DNA of 64,000 nt from Adiantum capillus-veneris (GCA_014529385.2 CM043969.1:26119946-26183945), one strand, 5' to 3'; positions 42,152-52,479 are shown, counted from the first letter of the stretch. Notes: generated by a model from the letters alone, not told the origin. Program-made: numbers and translations.

Positions 42152-45091
42152 ATGGAAGCATACCCTACCCAAAACACTGAGAGAGAAGGCCATGCACCTC
42201 CCGAAGCTCCACAGCCTAGTACTAGTATGTTTAGCCGTTTCATGGAAACATTAGGTAGAGCTACTCGCTCGGAACCTGATGCAAATGAAGCACACGAAGG
42301 GGGTGGGGAAGTGGACTCTCCTTTCACATCGCACGTGGACCCCACACCCCCAAAGAGTGTCCATGTGGATATCCTACCAACTTCTTACCAAGAAGGCCCT
42401 GTTGAGCTGCCTCCTTCAGAAGTTCCCTCTAGAGTACCGTTGGTGACAAGTAAAACCACGGGGAGCAACATTGCTTCTACCTCACAAGAAACCGTTAACA
42501 CGTCGACTCTAGAAGGATTGTTCATTAATGATCATTGGACATACGACCTCCACACTGAGGTGTTGACGGATCTACACTCTGGCCATGCCTACCATGTAGG
42601 ATGGATAGAGATTGTACAATCCACCCCTAGTGCCACGAGCATCGAAGATCAACAGAAAATGATCTGTAATGTTATCCATGGCATTATTCAATCAGAAAGG
42701 CAAAACCGAGGGGTAAATATACTCTCAACTGGCCCCATGAGATTTCTGGATACGAGCAAGGCTCAACAACCTACTCTATCACAAATGGAGACTCCTCTAA
42801 TGAGCCCCATGGACCCATCTTACGTCATTTCACCTGGGGTCTCTATGCAATCTGAGCCTCCGAGCGAAAACTTTAGCTTCCCTAACTTGGCTCAACCCAC
42901 TATTAAGGAAAACACAGTGCTCACTCCAGGGATAAGCCTAACAAAGAATGTACCGATGACATCTACGGTTAGCGCAGTGCCACTACCTAGTGTCGTAGTA
43001 CCTAATATGGGGCCTCGACCATATGTGCCTCTAGCCCCTTATGCACACATGGCCCCCACACCTCCAATTGTACCACTTGCTTATGCTCCTCGAGTGCCGC
43101 TCCCTAGCTCTTATCCGAGTGGACCTATGCCCGGTTATGTTCCATATCCTGCATCATCCACACATATGCCAAGACCGGCACCCGTCCCTCTCCCACATAT
43201 GATTCCAAGAGTACCTCCACCAGCCCTACCTCCTCACATAGGTGACTTGGCAGCGTTTGCTCAAACCATAGGTCGATCTATCGCGGAAAATATGCGTCAC
43301 GCATCTGATAGAGAGCCTAGAAGTAAGGCAGTACAAATTGCCAAACTCACGCAAAAATTCAATGGGGACGAAGATGCTAGGAAACACATTGAAGTGTTTG
43401 AACAAGTATGTGATTCCTTAGGGGAACGCAACGAACTACATAAGTGCAATGCCTTAAGCTTGACATTAAGTGGGAAGGCTGGAGATTGGTATAGGACCCT
43501 AAGGGTGGACGAGAAAACAATCTACCCTACCCTTCGAAGGTTGTTTCTAAAGGAGTACATACGAGAAGGTGTGCTTTGGGGTGTAGCATCTCAGCTACAG
43601 AAGGCCGAACGTAAGGAAGGAGAGTCAGTAAGGGACTTCATTAGTCGTCTAAAGCACTTAAACTCTCGCTGCCCTGTAAATGAGCGCTTCAACAATAACC
43701 AACTGCTTGATCGATTCATTCGAGGGTTGAGGAATGAAGGAATCTATAATGGACTAGTGATTAGAGGTATCACAACCTGGGAAGATGTCACTGCCAATGC
43801 AATCCAATTAGAGGACAACTTGATGATAGCAGGCATGAGGGTGTCTACTGACACGAGATCCACTAGCTCACAAGCCATTGAGTATGAACCCATGACTGCA
43901 AAGCCCATTGCCAATGAGCCAAAGGTATTTGAGACATTCTTGACAGACTTCACCAAGGCAATCCAAGAGTCTCTTAAGGATAATCAACCCCCTCAAAATA
44001 GTCACATGTATCCAAGAAGGGAGCAACAATGGTGTTCCATTTGCTTAGGTCCACATAGCACTAGTGAGTGCCCTACGTTTAGAGTAAAATTTAATGGAAC
44101 TTGCAACGCATGTGGTAGGTATGGTCACCAAGCTAAGGATTGTTTAATGATCAAACGTATGATGGCAAATAGACCACCTGTAGCCTGGACGGATGCACCT
44201 CGAGCTCCTGTATTGATGCCTGCTCCACCTGTTGAGCAACTACCGCAACACATGGTCCCTAGATCTCAAAATGTTGTACAAGCTACACCGCTACCACCTC
44301 CTGTGCTAGGACCGCAGCCCCCGCATCCAAGAGTCGCCCCTATGAACCAAGTGGGTTGCGAGCCATCAAATGCTTATCCAGATGGCTGTGAGGAGGAAAT
44401 AGACACTAGTATTGCCTACGGACTTGATACATTGGAAGAATGTCCTATATACTACATGGAAGATTGTTGGGGACAAGTCAAGCCGGTTTATCAAGCTGCT
44501 GCTCTCGCATCCAGAGGTCAAAATATCAACACCCAGGCTAGGAGGCCACCTCTTCAATGCTACGAGTGTGGTGGACCACATCGAGCAGCGGAGTGCCCTA
44601 TTAGGCTGCAAAAGAATGCTGCACAGATGCAAATGAATCAAGGGAGCACGTCTGCAATGCCAATACTCACATGTAATCGTTGTGGCATAGATCACTTGAT
44701 TGCCCAATGCCCCTATAACCCAAATGCGCCTAAAATCACACCCCTGAATTTGGTCGAAATTGCTAGTGTGACATCGCCAATACCACCCGTCGCACCCGCT
44801 TATGCGATTACACGGTCCATGCTTCAAGGGCCAGGACATATCCTCGAAGAGAGAGATACCGCGTCAATTATCCAAGCAAAGAAAAAGAAGACACGAAGGA
44901 AGAAGTCGCAGAATACGGAAAATTCAAAGCCAAGTTCCAAAACAAACATAGGAACAGGAGATGACCCCGTGTATATGAATGACCTCGAGGATGATTCAGA
45001 TTCAGTCGAGACAATGGAGACTAGAACCAATACCACAAAGGGAAAGACCGACAAAGAAAACCGTAACATGGACCAAATGAAAACCGAATGA
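42152..45091 (+). CDS. gag polyprotein of GP (979 aa)
   Basis: Intact. The start is the first in-frame ATG. Long N-terminal region (residues 1-360), increasingly Pro-rich near 270-360. Capsid (Retrotrans_gag) at about 390-560: IAKLTQKFNGDEDARKHIEV, LSGKAGDWYRTL, RLFLKEYIREGVLWGVASQL, GESVRDFISRLKHLNSRCP and LLDRFIRGL. Cys-rich motifs follow: WCSICLGPHSTSEC (~628), CNACGRYGHQAKDC (~649), CYECGGPHRAAEC (~806) and CNRCGIDHLIAQC (~846). The second to fourth are good CX2CX4HX4C knuckles and the first is a CX2CX3HX4C variant. Lys/Arg-rich tail. The product would package GP RNA. It ends in TGA overlapping the next ATG (ATGA, 45088-45091). About three times longer than a simple gag. Confidence 0.92.
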   Translation: MEAYPTQNTEREGHAPPEAPQPSTSMFSRFMETLGRATRSEPDANEAHEGGGEVDSPFTSHVDPTPPKSVHVDILPTSYQEGPVELPPSEVPSRVPLVTSKTTGSNIASTSQETVNTSTLEGLFINDHWTYDLHTEVLTDLHSGHAYHVGWIEIVQSTPSATSIEDQQKMICNVIHGIIQSERQNRGVNILSTGPMRFLDTSKAQQPTLSQMETPLMSPMDPSYVISPGVSMQSEPPSENFSFPNLAQPTIKENTVLTPGISLTKNVPMTSTVSAVPLPSVVVPNMGPRPYVPLAPYAHMAPTPPIVPLAYAPRVPLPSSYPSGPMPGYVPYPASSTHMPRPAPVPLPHMIPRVPPPALPPHIGDLAAFAQTIGRSIAENMRHASDREPRSKAVQIAKLTQKFNGDEDARKHIEVFEQVCDSLGERNELHKCNALSLTLSGKAGDWYRTLRVDEKTIYPTLRRLFLKEYIREGVLWGVASQLQKAERKEGESVRDFISRLKHLNSRCPVNERFNNNQLLDRFIRGLRNEGIYNGLVIRGITTWEDVTANAIQLEDNLMIAGMRVSTDTRSTSSQAIEYEPMTAKPIANEPKVFETFLTDFTKAIQESLKDNQPPQNSHMYPRREQQWCSICLGPHSTSECPTFRVKFNGTCNACGRYGHQAKDCLMIKRMMANRPPVAWTDAPRAPVLMPAPPVEQLPQHMVPRSQNVVQATPLPPPVLGPQPPHPRVAPMNQVGCEPSNAYPDGCEEEIDTSIAYGLDTLEECPIYYMEDCWGQVKPVYQAAALASRGQNINTQARRPPLQCYECGGPHRAAECPIRLQKNAAQMQMNQGSTSAMPILTCNRCGIDHLIAQCPYNPNAPKITPLNLVEIASVTSPIPPVAPAYAITRSMLQGPGHILEERDTASIIQAKKKKTRRKKSQNTENSKPSSKTNIGTGDDPVYMNDLEDDSDSVETMETRTNTTKGKTDKENRNMDQMKTE

Positions 45092-45351
45092 GAGAAAACC
45101 ATAAAGAGCCTCTGAAAACACCACAAGTGTTTCCAAATCCAATCCAAGACCCCCAAGATAAACCGCAGGGGCAAAAAGGGAAGAATCGTAAAAAGAAGAT
45201 TGGGACGTACCCAAACCCAGTAGACGAGATTGAGCAGGTGAAACATCTAAGAGGTTTAGTGGAGGAGACTCAAAGGAAACTAGAACCAGAACCCATGCAT
45301 GTCAAAATTCATGACACAGTGTTTCCCACGCAAGTTCATCCACCCACATGA
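45088..45351 (+). CDS. Small basic ORF2 of GP (87 aa)
   Basis: Starts in an ATGA overlap with the gag stop and ends in a second ATGA overlap (45348-45351) with the protease ORF. Lys/Pro/Gln-rich (DPQDKPQGQKGKNRKKKIGT), then a short amphipathic segment (HLRGLVEETQRKLE). No known domain. It may link gag and protease through termination-reinitiation or frameshifting. The neighbouring frames differ in register from it, so all three would be separate or frameshifted products. Confidence 0.55.
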   Translation: MRENHKEPLKTPQVFPNPIQDPQDKPQGQKGKNRKKKIGTYPNPVDEIEQVKHLRGLVEETQRKLEPEPMHVKIHDTVFPTQVHPPT

Positions 45352-46622
45352 ACCATAGACCGTTAGCCATATCTAGTATCATCCAAGAAGGGAGTGAGGA
45401 CGGGACATCAGAAAGTGAGCATACACCTTTCTTGTTGGAAAGGATGTTTAACGAAGGAATACCTGATCCCATTGAGGAATATGAGATTCCATCCTCACCA
45501 GTTCCTAGTCAAGGACCTACACCCTGCAAAACGCCAATGAATGTTGCCAAACTAGTGGACTTCATGTCTTCTGAGGTCCGAACCACGATCATAGCAAAGC
45601 TGTATGGAGATCCTGAGTTATTCCTTGCACTTCGAGCATTCCTTAACGGAGAGCTACGAACGGGATTACCGCAGTTTGCGCAACCAAATAGGCCTGACTC
45701 GATTATGATTGATGAGGAAAATCATGTGCAATCACTTGACTTAGATGGACACGAGTCTGTGATCGAGGTACCCATTAACGAATTAGGGCAGTATTTTGAA
45801 GGCGACGAGTCTAATGCGACCCTACCCATCACTACCAAGGGATTAACTATAAAGGGAATTCTTGATGGTGGTGCGGGAGTTAGCATCGTTACAAAAGATT
45901 GTTGGGAATCCATGGGAAAACCCCGCCTCAGTGTTACTAACATTGTGGTAAAGATGGCAAATGGTACCATAGCCAAACCTATGGGGATGCTCAAGGATCT
46001 TAAGATCAAAGTTCTAGGACACAAGGTACGACATACGTTCATTGTAATGGATTTCTCTAAACACCTTATGTCATATGAAATGATTTTAGGACGACCATTC
46101 ATGAGGGAAGCACAAATGGTTCACGATTGGTCTAAAAATCATGTCTATTTGCAATTCCAAGACTCTGTCCTTAGAGTGGATTTGGTGACTGGTAAGGTAC
46201 ACCCCTTAGGGAGTAAAACCATTATTGATCATCGCTCTGACACCACAGTTCACTCGGCCCCACTACAATATTGTTACACTTGTAAGAAGGATACATACAT
46301 TGGCCAAGATTCTCCTTATATGGATATCCTACCTGGGATGACTGAGTCGGACAATGTGGATTGGGTCCACCTAGCATCAACCATAGACACTTGGGGAAAG
46401 AGGGGAACGACCTGGGTAACACCTGAGGGGGATGAAATTCCTGTACCCTTAAATATGCTACATGCAATGCATATCGCTTCTGACAAGACTCATCCTAATG
46501 TAACGAAGAAAACATACAAGTGGGTCCCTAAAGCTTCTTTAGTGACCATAGCTAGTGCTAAAAAACAGAAGCCTTGTAAGAAACGTACCACTTGCTCCAA
46601 GAAAAGTAAGAAAATGTTGTGA
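45348..46622 (+). CDS. Aspartic protease ORF of GP (424 aa)
   Basis: N-terminal acidic region (1-110). Retropepsin domain at about 155-270: LTIKGILDGGAGVSIVTKD with the catalytic Asp in DGG, then VVKMANGTIAKPMG and the second motif YEMILGRPFM. This DGG form is common in plant gypsy elements. The C-terminal part contains MDILPGMTESDNVDWVHL and a basic end (AKKQKPCKKRTTCSKKSKK). A TGA at 46620-46622 ends it, but the same frame continues for 177 codons. No RT motif follows. Would cut gag-derived polyproteins. Confidence 0.8.
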   Translation: MNHRPLAISSIIQEGSEDGTSESEHTPFLLERMFNEGIPDPIEEYEIPSSPVPSQGPTPCKTPMNVAKLVDFMSSEVRTTIIAKLYGDPELFLALRAFLNGELRTGLPQFAQPNRPDSIMIDEENHVQSLDLDGHESVIEVPINELGQYFEGDESNATLPITTKGLTIKGILDGGAGVSIVTKDCWESMGKPRLSVTNIVVKMANGTIAKPMGMLKDLKIKVLGHKVRHTFIVMDFSKHLMSYEMILGRPFMREAQMVHDWSKNHVYLQFQDSVLRVDLVTGKVHPLGSKTIIDHRSDTTVHSAPLQYCYTCKKDTYIGQDSPYMDILPGMTESDNVDWVHLASTIDTWGKRGTTWVTPEGDEIPVPLNMLHAMHIASDKTHPNVTKKTYKWVPKASLVTIASAKKQKPCKKRTTCSKKSKKML

Positions 46623-47156
46623 TGGATCCCTAAACGACTATTGGAAGCCCAAGGCTACTATCAAGGAAATGATCAAATCTGGGTGCCAAAACGTAGATTG
46701 TGCTCTTACCTATCACCTGACCCAAGTGAGCCCAATCCCGTAGCTCCAAAACGAATCAATGATCGTGGAAAGGGAAGGATCACAAAATGCTACACACCCG
46801 CTCCCGAGCTAGTTTGGGTACCAAAGAAAGAACGATTTGTTCCACCTAGCTCAGGAAGGGGGGAGTCCCATGAAGCTTCTAGCTCCTCATGTAATACATC
46901 CATAGAGGTAAAAGCTTCTACACAGCCTCCATCTATAGTAGTGGACCTCCATGAAGCTACAAAAGAATCCACACCTCCCAGTGTTCAAGAATCACCTAAT
47001 GAACCACTTCAAGTTCGATCCTGGGAGAGTACCTTACCACCCTTGCAACTTCACGAGGCACCTAGGGTAATAGAAAACTACTGGAAAAAATCCTCACCTA
47101 TTACCAACTGGAACAATTGGTTTCAAAGGGTGACAAGCTCATTTCAAACGGTATGA
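46623..47156 (+). CDS. In-frame extension after the protease ORF of GP
   Basis: The same frame as the protease, directly after TGA: WIPKRLLEAQGYYQGNDQIW and onward, ending WNNWFQRVTSSFQTV. The motif W-(V/I)-P-K occurs before the stop (YKWVPKAS) and three times after it (WIPKRLL, IWVPKRRL, VWVPKKERF), so both sides belong to one ancestral protein. The middle is Ser/Pro-rich. Either the TGA is a recent nonsense mutation or it is read through. No known domain. Confidence 0.55.
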   Translation, partial: WIPKRLLEAQGYYQGNDQIWVPKRRLCSYLSPDPSEPNPVAPKRINDRGKGRITKCYTPAPELVWVPKKERFVPPSSGRGESHEASSSSCNTSIEVKASTQPPSIVVDLHEATKESTPPSVQESPNEPLQVRSWESTLPPLQLHEAPRVIENYWKKSSPITNWNNWFQRVTSSFQTV

Positions 47157-48767
47157 TCTACCCAAGGAAGGGGGGAGTGTTTGTGGACATCCATCATTCA
47201 TTTGTTTCCCTCTCAACCTTTTTCCCTGACCTCTCAATCACCAATCTTAGGGAATGTACATATAAAGCTTTATACTCACAAAAAAATAAAAATAAAGAGC
47301 AAGAGCAATTAGCAAACGAGTATGCACATTAAAGTCAAAACATTGACTCAGACCTACACATGTCACATCTGGTACAGTGAAACAGAAACCTATGCCATGA
47401 AACACCTTTGATCCTCATCACTTGAGTGATGGAGGGTAGGTAAGATTAGTACGATAGGAGTGTTTCTGTTTTAGAGTTGAGAGATTAGCGAAGTTATCTT
47501 TTCCCACTAATGTGCCTCCTGGAGGTATTCCTTTTGTTTCCTAGTGTGTACAGGAGCATGTTGCTATTGATAGGATTTGGACCTTCATGGAACCTTTCTC
47601 TCGTTCACACTTCAAATCAAGCGCGACCATCGACACAAACAGGTGTTTCTTGTCCATTAGCATTGCCCTTATCTTTTTGCATCCATGTTGTCTGCTTTGA
47701 TTGTGATTGGTAGCATAATATTCAGCGCATTTGCTTAGTATCAAACATTTAATTCAATGTAGTGTTTTGTCATAGTCACTTGTCTAGGTTTAAAAATCAA
47801 GCAGTCCGACTAAGCTAGTTTGACCAAGCTAGGTATTAGAAATCTTCTCTTGATACCATGGGGAATGCCTTCCTAATAATCAATGGTTACTTAGGTTCTT
47901 AATCCGATTTAGGCAGCATTGTATGAAATGTACTAGGGCTTTCTAGTGGGCTTAACCCTAGTGACCTTTAGCTTTAATATTATAAAGGGAGTTTACTAAT
48001 GTGATGAGCCTGGGGAGGGTACCAGTGTTATATGACCCCCCAAAGTTACAAAATTTAAATGCTGAAAATGAACAAACAAAAAAGTGCCACAATGTAAAAT
48101 CTTACGCTGGAAGAGAAATCTCAGCTTGAATTGGTACTTCACTCACATGTATCGCCTATGGTACTAGAGCCCTAGAGGTTCCCAGTGTGGGCGCTTTTCC
48201 TTGAAAAGCAAAAAACCCAAGGCATACAAAATAAGCACACACATCAAAATTGAATCAATGTGAAAAGACTTTGGGGGGTCAACGAAAAGGTAATCAGTCA
48301 GGCGATGATTTCATGAGAAATTCCTTTTATGGTAGCTTAACTACAAGGTTTTCTAGATATAGCCTCTAGTCAGCCCTCGAACATGAATACTTGGCTCTCG
48401 CGATTAAACAACTTAATTGACCACTGAAAATTAAGAAGCTTACCCATGGTATTAATATTCGATCTCTAGTGCCTTTCGACCGTCAAATTAGCGACCCCAG
48501 ACTTGTTTAATTTTCTACCTTTACATCTGTTTATGCATTTGATTACATTGCAATTTAATGTTCATTGCTAACAAATTGTTTGAAATTCTTTTACCAATCA
48601 ATTTGTCTACCTAAAACTGCATATGCTTTTTAAGAGAATGCAATTACTGTGCCAATGTTGTTTGATTTTGCAGTGACTGAAGAAGGCTAAGGACATTCAT
48701 CTCAAATGCTCTTCCACCTCGACGAACTAGCTTCAACTCAATAGCTTCCGAGGACGGAATCTACATC
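47157..48767. other. 3' non-coding region of GP
   Basis: About 1.6 kb without a supported gene. A polypurine-like run AAGGAAGGGGGGAGTG near 47162-47177 directly follows the last ORF and resembles the terminal tract. It may be an internal priming site or a relic of a former element end. Confidence 0.5.
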
Positions 48768-48780
48768 AGGAAGGGGGGCA
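48768..48780 (+). other. Polypurine tract of GP
   Basis: AGGAAGGGGGGCA directly before the 3' LTR. Confidence 0.75.
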
Positions 48781-49083
48781 TGTTAACCCTCACGGCTCAC
48801 GGACACCCATCACCTACGACGGACGTGTATTATGTATTTGGTAGAGTCAGGTACCGGGCTTGTCGGACCAATAGGAAAAGGGTAGGAGTGATCGCCGATG
48901 AGAGGCGCACTCTAACTGGGACATTCAAGGGATTAGTTGGCTAAGCATGGGCGCCCAAGTGTGAATGGGGTGAGCTCATATAAAAGCCAACTAAACCTAA
49001 TTTTTACTCATTCTCTCATTTGTGCAATAGAAGAGTGCTCTTGCTCCATCTCCATCTCCATCTTCTTCTTCTTCACCCCCTCT

Positions 49084-49115
<32 letters not shown>

Positions 49116-49366
49116 GGAGAGTGTGTGTGCGATCGAGCATTACGAAGGCACGATGGCGGCGAAGCGGTTGAGCGCGGCACGACTGTAGCTTCTTCTTCAT
49201 CGCGGCGAGGAATCCACCACGAAGGCGAGCGTAGAGCGGTGAGTTACACACCCTTTGCTCTCTTGAGCTTGCTAGTTTAGGCTTGTTGTGTGCTTGGAGC
49301 CGTTTGTGGCTCGCACACGGTGTATTGGCAAGTCCCTTGCTTCGACAGTGCGGCAAGGAGCGCACA
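48781..49366 (+). mobile_element. 3' LTR of GP (586 bp)
   Basis: Differs from the 5' LTR by C/T, A/G, G/T and A/G substitutions near the 3' half and two fewer bases in the TG tract. Confidence 0.95.
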
Positions 49367-49371
49367 TGTAG
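49367..49371 (+). other. Target-site duplication of GP, right copy
   Basis: TGTAG, identical to 40536-40540. Confidence 0.9.
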
Positions 49372-49418
49372 CATCAAGGGTGAGAGGCTCACAACCGTAG
49401 GGTCCTGGGAAAATTTTT

Positions 49419-49430
49419 GCTCTGATACCA
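49419..49430 (-). other. Primer-binding site of element X (initiator-Met tRNA)
   Basis: Reverse strand TGGTATCAGAGC, one base after the LTR end. A perfect match to the classical plant site. Confidence 0.85.
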
Positions 49431-49431
49431 C

Positions 49432-49856
49432 TGTGAGGATTCTAGGTACTAATCCTCTATTAAGTACTTAAACTCATCATTAAGACTTAAGAAACTGAAG
49501 TGAACTCAAAGAAAGACTCAGTGTTTGATTGATTGAATGTGTGATACAACGGCTCCTTATATAGGAGACGAAGAGACATAAATGAAAAGACACGTCTCTT
49601 GGTGAAGAGACGTGACTTTAGACGTAAAGACGCATCCTTTCAGACGAAGAGCTGCAACCATTGGGCGAAGAGTCGCACCCTTAGAGCAAAGGGGTATGTC
49701 CAGTCGTCGTCAAAGGAGTGTGGCTTTTGGTGAAGAGACACGTCTTTTGGGCGAAGGGGTGACCATCCAAGCGCAGGGGTCCTCCTTGGCATGGCACTTC
49801 ACGTATCTACAACTAGGAGTAGATGTATTGTTGTTAACATAGTCACAATCGTGACA
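49432..49856 (-). mobile_element. 5' LTR of gypsy element X (425 bp)
   Basis: Reverse strand TGTCACGATTGTGAC...AGAATCCTCACA. A TATA box (CTATATAAGG) is at 49556-49565. Several GACGAAGAG/GGCGAAGAG words repeat at 49565-49760. The element body lies left: 49372-49418, then, across the GP insertion, 40540 to about 38240. No second LTR was found, so its 3' half is lost or outside what I could recognise. Confidence 0.7.
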
Positions 49857-50146
49857 AGATGCCCACCGTAGTGTAATAACATCTATAAAACGCTCGTACA
49901 ATCCATTTATGCAAGAGGGTTCCAAAACTGGATAACCTAATCTAATGGACTTGTTTTGTCATGGAGGTCTTGCAAATAGGGAAACCACATCGTAAGTTAC
50001 AACTTTTTAATGGAATCTCTTAAGGCTCTCTGTTTTGATTGTGCTGATTTAATTGGGAGGGAATTATCACTTGCTATTTTTTCCAAAATAGAAAGGTTCT
50101 AAAAGCTAACTTGCTATTTTGCAAACCAACAAGAAATAATTCTGGA

Positions 50147-50148
<2 letters not shown>

Positions 50149-50234
<86 letters not shown>
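50149..50234. repeat. (CT)n microsatellite, about 86 bp
   Basis: Uninterrupted CT. Confidence 0.97.
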
Positions 50235-50236
<2 letters not shown>

Positions 50237-50329
50237 GCCCGTAAGGGTGTGCACTCTCGCCATGGGCAAGCTGTAGGTTGTCGAAGGACCTCTTCACCTT
50301 GCATGCACTCTACTGTTAGAGCAGAGGGT

Positions 50330-50482
50330 TTGTGTGTGTGGTGTGTGTGTGTGTGTGTGCGCTTTCAGGTTTCCCACTAGTAAATTAATCAATCGATTTA
50401 CAAAAAAAAAGTGTGTGTGTGTGTGTGTGTGGATAGTTTCCTGCGACGTTAAAATTCTCTTCTTTTTGGGTGTGTGTGTGTG
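50330..50482. repeat. (GT)n tracts
   Basis: Three GT tracts, at about 50331-50360, 50411-50431 and 50470-50482. Confidence 0.9.
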
Positions 50483-50630
50483 CGCTAATAAGAAGAGGAA
50501 AATGGTAGAACTTTTCTATCACCCAAGTGTGGTAGATTCGTTATGCCATTTCCCTCTTGAATAAGAGGTCTTGAGTTCAACTCTCCTCATTGGATAGATC
50601 TTTAAGGTCTCTTGGGATAGTTTCCTACGA

Positions 50631-50738
<108 letters not shown>

Positions 50739-51384
50739 ACGGTCACCATGTGCCAATAAAAAAGAACAGACTGAACAAACTTTTAGCACTTCAATAACAA
50801 CTGAACTGAAAGAGAGAGAGAGACGACACGCGACACAGAGTGGCGGAATTCCACCCCAGAGAGTATTGGCCCCAAACCTTGGCACCCCTTTTAGTATTTC
50901 TTTATATGGCCTCAACATAGTACAAGCCGGTACTCCAGACTCTGCACCTTCTCCAGGAATCATGCCAGAGAATGAGCCCTTATCACATATTTAAAGGTCC
51001 TAGGCCCCAAAAGCAGTTTACAATGAAAAGCCTTCAAACTCAAAAGCATCTGGTGAAAAAGCAATGTCAAAAAGCTGCCAGCATAAATCACGGATTTTCA
51101 TACAACAGTCAGTGCAAAACTTGGAAATCTATACAACTTTCCATGTCATCATGTCAGCACAATTTCCAAAATTTTTGTATAATTGCCACATCATCAATTG
51201 CTACGTAATTCTTTCTGTGTAGTTTCTGCTTTATTTTAATCCTTTATGTCACTTGATGGGGTCCCCATAAGTTGGTAGGACTTCTTCTTTTGTTACTTGT
51301 TCTTCTTAGGGTTTAGGCCCCTCGGCCGACATCTGCAAGTTGGCTCCCTTCTTTAGGGCTTTGACACATCAACAATTTGTGACA

Positions 51385-51396
51385 TCTCCCCTTCTT
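51385..51396 (-). other. Polypurine tract of G4
   Basis: Reverse strand AAGAAGGGGAGA followed by TGTCACAAATTG, a typical polypurine tract and LTR start. Confidence 0.6.
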
Positions 51397-51503
51397 AAAA
51401 GAGAGTAATCGTCCATGATTACAGCATATCTGCAAAACAACTCAAGTTAGCTCAAAAATGTCTGAGGGTGATTCCGAGGGACAATCAGTTGGCCCTTTTT
51501 GTT

Positions 51504-51596
51504 AAGGAGTTAGCTTCTCTTTTCCGCTCTTTTCATCAAGGAGTTAGCTTTTCCTTTCGGCTCTTTTGATCAAGGAGTTAGATTCTCCTTTCGTCC
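51504..51596. repeat. 34-bp tandem repeat, 2.7 copies
   Basis: AAGGAGTTAGCTTCTC at 51504, AAGGAGTTAGCTTTTC at 51538 and AAGGAGTTAGATTCTC at 51572. Confidence 0.9.
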
Positions 51597-52479
51597 AGAT
51601 CGAAACTCTTGATATTCGGACGTAGTAAAATTAGCCATCACACCGAGACCGTACTGTGGATTAGCTACTTTCTCATTAGCAGTTAGTATCCATTCAGGCA
51701 CTCTCTCTAGCAGTTGTATCGTACTAGGATGCTCAAGCAATTGGCACACCTCTTGATCATGAAAAGTAGCTGATTTCCAATGTTGAACCATTTCCCCAGC
51801 ATCGACATATAGTCGCTCATTCTAAGTCCAGTCATCTGGGAACCCACCTTTAGAAAGAAATTGATATACTTCATACAATTCTGGATCAATTGATTCTGCC
51901 ACTTCTAGATGAAATAATTCTGCATCTACTGGCTCGTCTCTTAAAGACACCTCAAAGTAGCCCTCCGTACTCCTAGACAGGAAATCAGCACCACAATGGT
52001 TTTTGCCAGGTTTATGGAAAATACAAAATTCAAATTCCATAAGGAACATCATCCACCGTATCAGCCTGCCTTGAATAATGACTTTATAAATCAGAAATAA
52101 TAAGGCTTGATGATCCACATAGAAATGAAACAGCTTGCTCAGCAAATAATGTCTGAATTTAGTAGCACTGAAAACCATTCCTAAGGCTTCTCTTTCAGTA
52201 GTTGTATACCCTTGTTCAGCCTGATTGAACCTGCGACAAGGTATATGGATAATCAGTTCTTCCTTCTAGCTGAGCTAGTATTGCTCCCATCGCCAGTCTT
52301 GAAGCATCAACATGTACATGAAATATGACATCCCAATTTGGTTGTCGAAGAACTGGTTTACTGATAATGGCATTCTTTAATTTCTGAAAACTTTCCTCAC
52401 ATTCAGTAGTCCAACTGAACTTGCTCGTTTTCTTTGTAAGTTCATACAATGGTAATGCTTGGGAAGCAAACTTGTGCAC
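51570..52479 (-). pseudogene. RNase H of G4
   Basis: FSWTTECEESFQKLKNAI and FHVHVDASRLAMGAIL open the RNase H (52479 downward). A break at about 52215 is followed by ATKFRHYLLSKLFHFYVDHQ and FHKPGKNHCGADFLSRS. Further tail sequence runs to 51570 (VPEWILTANEKVANPQYGLG). The tail stops before the integrase zinc finger that follows in related elements. Confidence 0.75.

Larger units (their letters stand above)
40541..49366 (+). mobile_element. Complete non-autonomous LTR retrotransposon GP (gag-protease only)
   Basis: 8,826 bp. LTRs 588 and 586 bp, four substitutions and one 2-bp GT repeat difference; TG..CA ends; perfect TGTAG duplication; Asp-tRNA primer site; polypurine tract. Coding: gag (979 codons), a small basic ORF, a protease ORF and a C-terminal extension after a TGA. 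No reverse transcriptase, RNase H or integrase motif is present between 42152 and 48780 on either strand. It therefore resembles the gag-bearing non-autonomous class called TR-GAG, with a protease added, and would need enzymes from a partner element. Inserted in the leader of element X. Confidence 0.92.
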
